A stretch of 64,000 bases of DNA from Geosporobacter ferrireducens. GTDB lineage: Bacteria; Bacillota; Clostridia; Peptostreptococcales; Thermotaleaceae. Positions 59,479 through 64,000 of the stretch are shown here, piece by piece. The position numbers and the translations under genes were made by a program. The stretch covers positions 3,451,416 through 3,515,415 of the forward strand of contig NZ_CP017269.1 of NCBI RefSeq assembly GCF_001750685.1, in the 5' to 3' direction. Under the pieces are notes generated by a model, which saw nothing but the letters and a program-made list of their open reading frames with translations, was not told the origin of the DNA and searched no databases. The first letter of the stretch is position 1; every line of letters starts with the position of its first letter.

Positions 59479-59931
59479 ATGGAAAAGATTGTGGTAGAGA
59501 GTTTTACAATGGATCATACAACAGTAGAAGCGCCTTTTGTTAGGAGGTGCGGAAGGATTGAAACGCCAAAGGGAGATATCATTACAAAGTTTGATCTGAG
59601 ATTCACACAACCCAACAAAGAGATTATGCCTACGGGGGCAGTACATGCACTGGAGCATCTGATGGCTGGATTCATCCGGGAAGAGATTGCAGATGTAGTA
59701 GACTTGTCTCCTATGGGATGCAGAACAGGATTCTATTTGATCCTCGTAGGTGACAGACAGGAAGAAGAGATTGCAAAAGCATGGATAAATGCTTTAGAAA
59801 AGGTAATGTTATCAGAGGAAGTGCCTGCAGCGAATCCAGTTCAGTGTGGAAATTACAGGGATCTTTCTTTATTTGGAGCGAAGGAATATGCCGGAGAAGT
59901 TCTAGAAAAGTTAAAAGCCAGCTATCTGTAA
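59479..59931 (+). CDS. luxS: S-ribosylhomocysteine lyase
   Basis: A 150-aa LuxS of normal length. It splits S-ribosylhomocysteine to homocysteine and the AI-2 precursor in the activated methyl cycle. The metal motif is His56-x2-Glu59-His60 (HALEH), with Cys123 as third ligand and Cys81 in GCRTGFYLI as catalytic acid/base. Next to large methyl-transfer and methionine genes it fits homocysteine recycling. The start follows GGGGAGGGA. Confidence 0.97.
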   Translation: MEKIVVESFTMDHTTVEAPFVRRCGRIETPKGDIITKFDLRFTQPNKEIMPTGAVHALEHLMAGFIREEIADVVDLSPMGCRTGFYLILVGDRQEEEIAKAWINALEKVMLSEEVPAANPVQCGNYRDLSLFGAKEYAGEVLEKLKASYL

Positions 59932-59978
59932 GTTGTAGGATCAATCGTGTTTAAAGCGACATAATAGGAGGGAATATT

Positions 59979-60800
59979 GTGACACTGCAAGAAAAATTTG
60001 AGAAATTAAAGGAAATAATAAAAGAATTAGATAGTGTAGCTGTGGCATTTTCCGGTGGTGTAGACAGTACTTTTCTGTTAAAAACAGCACAGGATGTTCT
60101 AGGAGAAAACGTGGTTGCCGTTACTGCCCGGTCTTCAACATATCCAGAGAGAGAATTCAAAGAAGCACAACAGTTTGCTGAAAGTATCGGTGTAAGACAT
60201 ATTGTAATTATTTCAGAAGAATTGGAAATAGAAGGATTCTCAAAAAATCCGACCAATAGATGCTATTACTGTAAACATGAATTATTTTCAAAAATACAGG
60301 AAGTGGCGAAGGGAGAGCAAGTAAAAATCGTATTGGACGGGTCAAATTTTGATGATTTGGGAGATTACCGCCCAGGCATGCGAGCCGCAAAAGAGTTGAA
60401 GGTAGTGAGTCCGCTAAAGGAGGCAGGGCTTACAAAGGAGAATATTCGGGTACTGTCAAAGGACATGGGCCTGCCAACCTGGAACAAGCCTTCCTTTGCC
60501 TGTCTATCTTCCAGATTTCCCTATGGTCAGGAAATTACACCAGAAAAGCTAAAAATGGTTGAATTGGCAGAACAATTCCTACTGGATAAAGGTTTTCGAC
60601 AAATCCGTGTAAGGCATCACGGAGATATGGCCAGAATAGAGGTAGAAAAGCAGGAAAGGGAAAAATTCTTTGATCTGGAATTGTTGGATGAAGTAGGTCA
60701 TAAGCTAAAGGAATTTGGCTTTTCCTATGTAACGATAGATGCCTCAGGCTATAGAACAGGGAGCATGAACGAAGTATTAAGTGAAGCGGAGAAACAATAG
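59979..60800 (+). CDS. larE: ATP-dependent sacrificial sulfur transferase LarE-like
   Basis: A 273-aa PP-loop protein starting at GTG. The PP-loop SGGVDS is at residues 25-30. The stretch NKPSFACLSSRFPYG places Cys175 where sulfur-sacrificing LarE has its active Cys, and PTNRCYYCKHELF adds a CxxC pair. LarE makes the nickel-pincer cofactor of lactate racemase with LarB and LarC; neither is adjacent, but a MoeB-like adenylyltransferase follows 23 bp downstream. Another sulfur-insertion role is therefore possible. Confidence 0.88.
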   Translation: MTLQEKFEKLKEIIKELDSVAVAFSGGVDSTFLLKTAQDVLGENVVAVTARSSTYPEREFKEAQQFAESIGVRHIVIISEELEIEGFSKNPTNRCYYCKHELFSKIQEVAKGEQVKIVLDGSNFDDLGDYRPGMRAAKELKVVSPLKEAGLTKENIRVLSKDMGLPTWNKPSFACLSSRFPYGQEITPEKLKMVELAEQFLLDKGFRQIRVRHHGDMARIEVEKQEREKFFDLELLDEVGHKLKEFGFSYVTIDASGYRTGSMNEVLSEAEKQ

Positions 60801-60823
60801 GGAAACGGGCAGGGGGTGAAACC

Positions 60824-61834
60824 TTGGAGAGATATGTGAAGCAAATGCTGTTTGCGGAGATCGGTAGAGAAGGTCAGGAAAAGCTGTTGGCTTCAAGGGT
60901 CGTGATTATTGGTTGTGGCGCATTGGGTACAGTGATTGCCAATAATCTGGCCCGCTCTGGAGTAGGGTATATCAGAATTATAGATCGAGACTATATTGAA
61001 CTGTCTAACCTACAGCGGCAAATTCTCTTTGATGAGGAAGATCTTCAAAATAATTTGACTAAAGCAGCTGCAGCTGCACAAAAATTAAGAAAGATCAATT
61101 CCAGTATCGAGATTGAGGAGATTATAGCTGATGTAAATCCTAGAAATATCGAAAAGTTTTGTCAAGGTATGGATTTAATCATGGATGCTACTGATAATTT
61201 TAACACCCGGTTTTTGATCAATGATACCTCCGTCAAATTGAGGATCCCTTGGATTTACGGGGGAGCTGTCAGTAGTATGGGAATGACCCATACCATTATT
61301 CCAGGAGAAACACCGTGTTTTCGATGTATTATGCCGAAGGTTCCGCCAGCTGGTACTGCAGACACCTGTGATTTGGTAGGTGTATTAAACGGTACAGTGA
61401 ATGTAGTTGCATCTTTTCAGTCAGTGGAAGCGATCAAACTGCTTATCGGAAAAAAAGATGCCTTGATTAAAGGCAGCCGATACATAGATATCTGGGATAA
61501 CCATTATGAGATATTAGACCATTCTATAAGAGAGGACTGCCCTGCCTGCCAAAGAAAGAATTTCACATATCTTCAAAATAATACTGAAGATGCAGTATAT
61601 CTCTGTGGGCAGGATAGCATACAAATCAATCCGGTCAATTCTTCAATTGATGCAGATAATATCATAAAAAGATTAGAAACGATGGGAATAAGGGTGCTAA
61701 AAAATGCATTTTTCCTAAGATTTAATATTGAAAATGTGCAGTTTACACTTTTTCATGATGGAAGAGCCATATTGAAAAACACTACAGACATTGCCCAGGC
61801 AAAATCTCTTTATGCCAAATATATCGGCTTATAA
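60824..61834 (+). CDS. MoeB/ThiF/HesA-type adenylyltransferase with C-terminal extension
   Basis: A 336-aa protein starting at TTG after GGGGGTGA. Residues 1-245 are a ThiF/MoeB fold: GCGALGTVIANNLARSGVG nucleotide loop, DRDYIELSNLQRQ, DATDNFNTRFLIND, zinc pairs CFRC and CPAC, and TADTCDLVGVLN with the candidate catalytic Cys. Such enzymes adenylate the C-terminal Gly of small sulfur carriers. The last 85 residues are an extra domain (LCGQDSIQINPVN, FLRFNIENVQFTLFHDGRAI). Ends at a bidirectional terminator. Confidence 0.9.
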   Translation: MERYVKQMLFAEIGREGQEKLLASRVVIIGCGALGTVIANNLARSGVGYIRIIDRDYIELSNLQRQILFDEEDLQNNLTKAAAAAQKLRKINSSIEIEEIIADVNPRNIEKFCQGMDLIMDATDNFNTRFLINDTSVKLRIPWIYGGAVSSMGMTHTIIPGETPCFRCIMPKVPPAGTADTCDLVGVLNGTVNVVASFQSVEAIKLLIGKKDALIKGSRYIDIWDNHYEILDHSIREDCPACQRKNFTYLQNNTEDAVYLCGQDSIQINPVNSSIDADNIIKRLETMGIRVLKNAFFLRFNIENVQFTLFHDGRAILKNTTDIAQAKSLYAKYIGL

Positions 61835-61836
61835 AA

Positions 61837-61880
61837 AATACCTGCATGCCTAAGGAAAAGCTAAGGCGTGCAGGTATTTA
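61837..61880. terminator. Bidirectional terminator between MoeB-like gene and metA
   Basis: AAATACCTGCATGCC pairs with GGCGTGCAGGTATTT, with one mismatch; the genes converge here. Confidence 0.93.
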
Positions 61881-61884
61881 AAGT

Positions 61885-62808
61885 TTATATTTCTTCTAGT
61901 TTCTCCAGTTCATAAGGGGTTTCCTGATAGACGAAATAATTCAGCCAGTTAGAGAACAACAGATTTGCATGGCTGCGCCATTTTACCACAGGAGGATTAT
62001 CGGGATTATCTTCCGGGTAGTAGTTTTTAGGAATTGCAATAGGCATACCTCTAGCCACATCTCGATCGTATTCTGATTTTAAAGTTAGCGGATCATATTC
62101 AGAATGTCCCGTTACATAAATCTGCCGCCCGTTTTTTGAAGCTACAATGTAGATCCCTGATTCTTCTGATTGGGATAGAATTTCGATATCTTTAATTTTC
62201 TCAATATCTTCTTTCCTTATTTCTGTGTGTCGGGAGTGCGGTGCATAAAACACATCATCAAAGCCTCTGAGCAGCTTATTTGTCTTTTGATTGATCGTAT
62301 GGGGAAACACGCCGGATACTTTGTGCCCTACAGGATATTTTGGAATGCCATAGTGATAATACAGGCCGGCCTGTGCTGCCCAGCAGATGTAAAGGGTGGA
62401 GTAAACATTGTGCTTACTCCATTCCATTATTTGTTTAATTTCTTCCCAGTAGGTCACTTCTTCGAAGTCTAAATGCTCCACAGGGGCACCCGTGATGATT
62501 AAGCCATCGAAGCGATCCTGTTGTATATCTTCAAAAGAATTATAGAATTTTGTAAGATGTTCTTCCGGTGTATTCTTGCAGATATGTGTTTTAGGGTGCA
62601 GCAGTGTAATATCCACCTGCAGCGGTGAATTGCCTAATAATCGTAGAATCTGAATTTCTGTAATGATCTTTGTAGGCATTAGGTTCAATATGGCAATTTT
62701 CAAAGGGCGAATATCCTGATGGCATGCGCGGGTATCGGACATGATAAATACATTTTCATTGGTTAAAATTTCAGCAGCCGGAAGGGTATCCGGTATTTTA
62801 ATAGGCAT
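61885..62808 (-). CDS. metA: Homoserine O-acetyltransferase, MetA type
   Basis: A 307-aa MetA-fold enzyme. Catalytic Cys142 lies in YICWAAQAG, with Arg/His/Glu features in [12 protein letters not shown] and VTGHSEYDP. Position 111 is Glu ([13 protein letters not shown]). In characterised MetA enzymes Glu111 gives acetyl-CoA specificity and Gly gives succinyl-CoA, so acetyl transfer is predicted despite the family name. The upstream neighbour metY uses O-acetylhomoserine, which agrees. The two are on the same strand, 36 bp apart. Confidence 0.93.
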   Translation of the reverse strand: MPIKIPDTLPAAEILTNENVFIMSDTRACHQDIRPLKIAILNLMPTKIITEIQILRLLGNSPLQVDITLLHPKTHICKNTPEEHLTKFYNSFEDIQQDRFDGLIITGAPVEHLDFEEVTYWEEIKQIMEWSKHNVYSTLYICWAAQAGLYYHYGIPKYPVGHKVSGVFPHTINQKTNKLLRGFDDVFYAPHSRHTEIRKEDIEKIKDIEILSQSEESGIYIVASKNGRQIYVTGHSEYDPLTLKSEYDRDVARGMPIAIPKNYYPEDNPDNPPVVKWRSHANLLFSNWLNYFVYQETPYELEKLEEI

Positions 62809-62844
62809 AAAACCTCTCCTTTATAAGCGTTATACGATTGTGAA

Positions 62845-64000
62845 TTACTTTACAGCCTTTTGCAGGGCTTGATTCAGATCATAAATTAGATCATCCGCAT
62901 CTTCCAAACCAATAGATAAACGAATCATATCCGGTGTAACTCCGGCTGCCCGTTGTTCTGCCTCTGTCAGTTGTGCATGGGTCGTACTTGCGGGGTGAAT
63001 TACGAGGGATTTTGCATCAGCTACATTTGCCAGTAATGAGAAGATTTCTAGGCTTTCAATGAATTTTTTGCCGGCTTCAGTTCCGCCTTGGATGCCAAAC
63101 GTAAATATAGAACCACTGCCCTTTGGAAAGTATTTTTGTGCCAATGGATAATATTTGTTGCCTGGCAAGCTAGGATAGTTTACCCAAGAAACTGCGGGAT
63201 GGTTCTGCAAAAACTCAGTAATTTTTTTAGTGTTAGAAATATGTCTTTCCAGCCTTAGGGATAAGGTTTCTAATCCTTGAAGCAGCAAGAAAGAATTAAA
63301 TGGACTGATGCATGCACCCGTATCGCGAAGAAGCTGCACTCTGGCTTTTATAATATATGCAGCAGGGCCGAATGCTTCAGCGTACTTTATTCCATTATAA
63401 CTTGGATCTGGTTCTGTCAGCCATGGAAATCTACCGCTTTTTACCCAATCAAACCTGCCGGAATCCACGATGACACCACCGATTGAGGTACCATGGCCGC
63501 CGATAAATTTGGTAGCTGAATGTACCACAATATCGGCACCGAATTCGATCGGCCTAAAGAGATAGGGTGTACCAAAGGTATTATCTACAATCAATGGAAT
63601 ACCTGCCTCGTGGGCGATGGCAGCAACGGCTTCAATGTCAATCAGATTGATTCCCGGATTACCGATGCTTTCAATGTAAAAAGCCTTTGTCTTAGCAGTG
63701 ATTGCACTTCGAAAGTTTTCAGGATCATCAGGGTTTACAAAAACTGTATGGATGCCTAGTCTGGGGAAGGTGCTGGCAAACAGATTATAAGTACCACCAT
63801 ATAAGGTGCTTGCTGAAACAATTTCGTCTCCTGCTCCTGCAATATTCAGTATGGCATATGTGATTGCGGCAGAGCCGGATGCTGTAGCCAAGGCCCCAAC
63901 GCCTCCTTCAAGGGCGGCAATTCTTTGCTCAAATACATCATTTGTAGGATTCATGATTCTGGTATAGATATTGCCAAATTCTTTTAGGGCAAATAAATTC
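62845..64000 (-). CDS. metY: O-acetylhomoserine sulfhydrylase, N-terminus cut by window edge
   Basis: A PLP-dependent Cys/Met metabolism enzyme of the MetY type; at least 385 residues are seen and the frame continues past the window ([20 protein letters not shown]), so the internal ATG at 63954 is not the start. Features: [32 protein letters not shown]-binding Asp in [12 protein letters not shown], the Schiff-base Lys in [13 protein letters not shown] and a C-terminal [13 protein letters not shown]. It makes homocysteine from O-acetylhomoserine and sulfide, paired with metA. Confidence 0.96.
   Translation of the reverse strand, partial: NLFALKEFGNIYTRIMNPTNDVFEQRIAALEGGVGALATASGSAAITYAILNIAGAGDEIVSASTLYGGTYNLFASTFPRLGIHTVFVNPDDPENFRSAITAKTKAFYIESIGNPGINLIDIEAVAAIAHEAGIPLIVDNTFGTPYLFRPIEFGADIVVHSATKFIGGHGTSIGGVIVDSGRFDWVKSGRFPWLTEPDPSYNGIKYAEAFGPAAYIIKARVQLLRDTGACISPFNSFLLLQGLETLSLRLERHISNTKKITEFLQNHPAVSWVNYPSLPGNKYYPLAQKYFPKGSGSIFTFGIQGGTEAGKKFIESLEIFSLLANVADAKSLVIHPASTTHAQLTEAEQRAAGVTPDMIRLSIGLEDADDLIYDLNQALQKAVK

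Noticed and set aside
1..64000. tRNA/rRNA genes, CRISPR arrays, transposases, prophage
   Set aside because: None were recognised on either strand; by-eye search can miss a single tRNA.

Overview
The window is one contiguous stretch of a low-GC, strictly anaerobic, endospore-type Firmicute, most likely class Clostridia and perhaps close to the Alkaliphilus/Natronincola group. This is inferred from gene content: an anaerobic ribonucleotide reductase, a glycyl radical dehydratase, an aldehyde:ferredoxin oxidoreductase, ytaF, a Gram-positive LexA box, a guanine riboswitch, many Na+-coupled transporters and many corrinoid methyltransferases. No rRNA, tRNA, CRISPR array, transposase or phage gene was seen.

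Region 1 (1-17.2 kb) is mostly housekeeping. It holds a truncated solute-binding or sensor protein, a FAH-family hydrolase, a YkoF-like protein, a LexA-controlled DNA repair operon (78-aa protein, radical SAM protein, partner protein), a wall-associated glycosidase-like protein, a purine salvage block (guanine riboswitch, xpt, then a BMP-type nucleoside ABC transporter), ytaF, pyrE and nrdDG. A 360-bp array of hairpin repeats follows.

Region 2 (17.7-27.3 kb) is a sigma-54 regulon. A PAS/AAA+/Fis activator precedes two palindromic activator sites and a full-consensus -24/-12 promoter. Downstream lie an NSS amino acid transporter with a 35-aa MetS-type small subunit, a glycyl radical activase, a HypD-like glycyl radical dehydratase, a 4x[4Fe-4S] ferredoxin and an AOR-family oxidoreductase. 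This looks like an oxidative route that imports an amino acid, dehydrates it by radical chemistry and oxidises the resulting aldehyde to give reduced ferredoxin.

Region 3 (27.6-39.2 kb) is a citrate block framed by two paralogous DUF1576 membrane proteins. It contains a Cache histidine kinase, a response regulator with a DUF2294/MpsC-like output, a 2-hydroxycarboxylate transporter, citD-citE-citF and a biotin-domain-less oxaloacetate decarboxylase alpha subunit. The CitD lacks the serine that normally carries the prosthetic group, and no citC/citX/citG is present here.

Region 4 (40.2-59.3 kb) is a corrinoid methyltransferase island of O-demethylase type: five corrinoid proteins, three UroD-family methyltransferases (MT-I), two methyltetrahydrofolate methyltransferases (MT-II), one corrinoid activator (RACE), two GntR regulators each paired with a corrinoid protein, a CobW-like GTPase with an unknown partner, a DUF1638 protein and two transporters. 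A 47-aa ORF next to one MT-I matches the C-terminal tail of another MT-I and may be a small, undescribed subunit.

Region 5 (59.4-64 kb) holds luxS, a larE-like gene and a moeB/thiF-like gene, then, convergently, metA (acetyl-type, Glu111) and a truncated metY.
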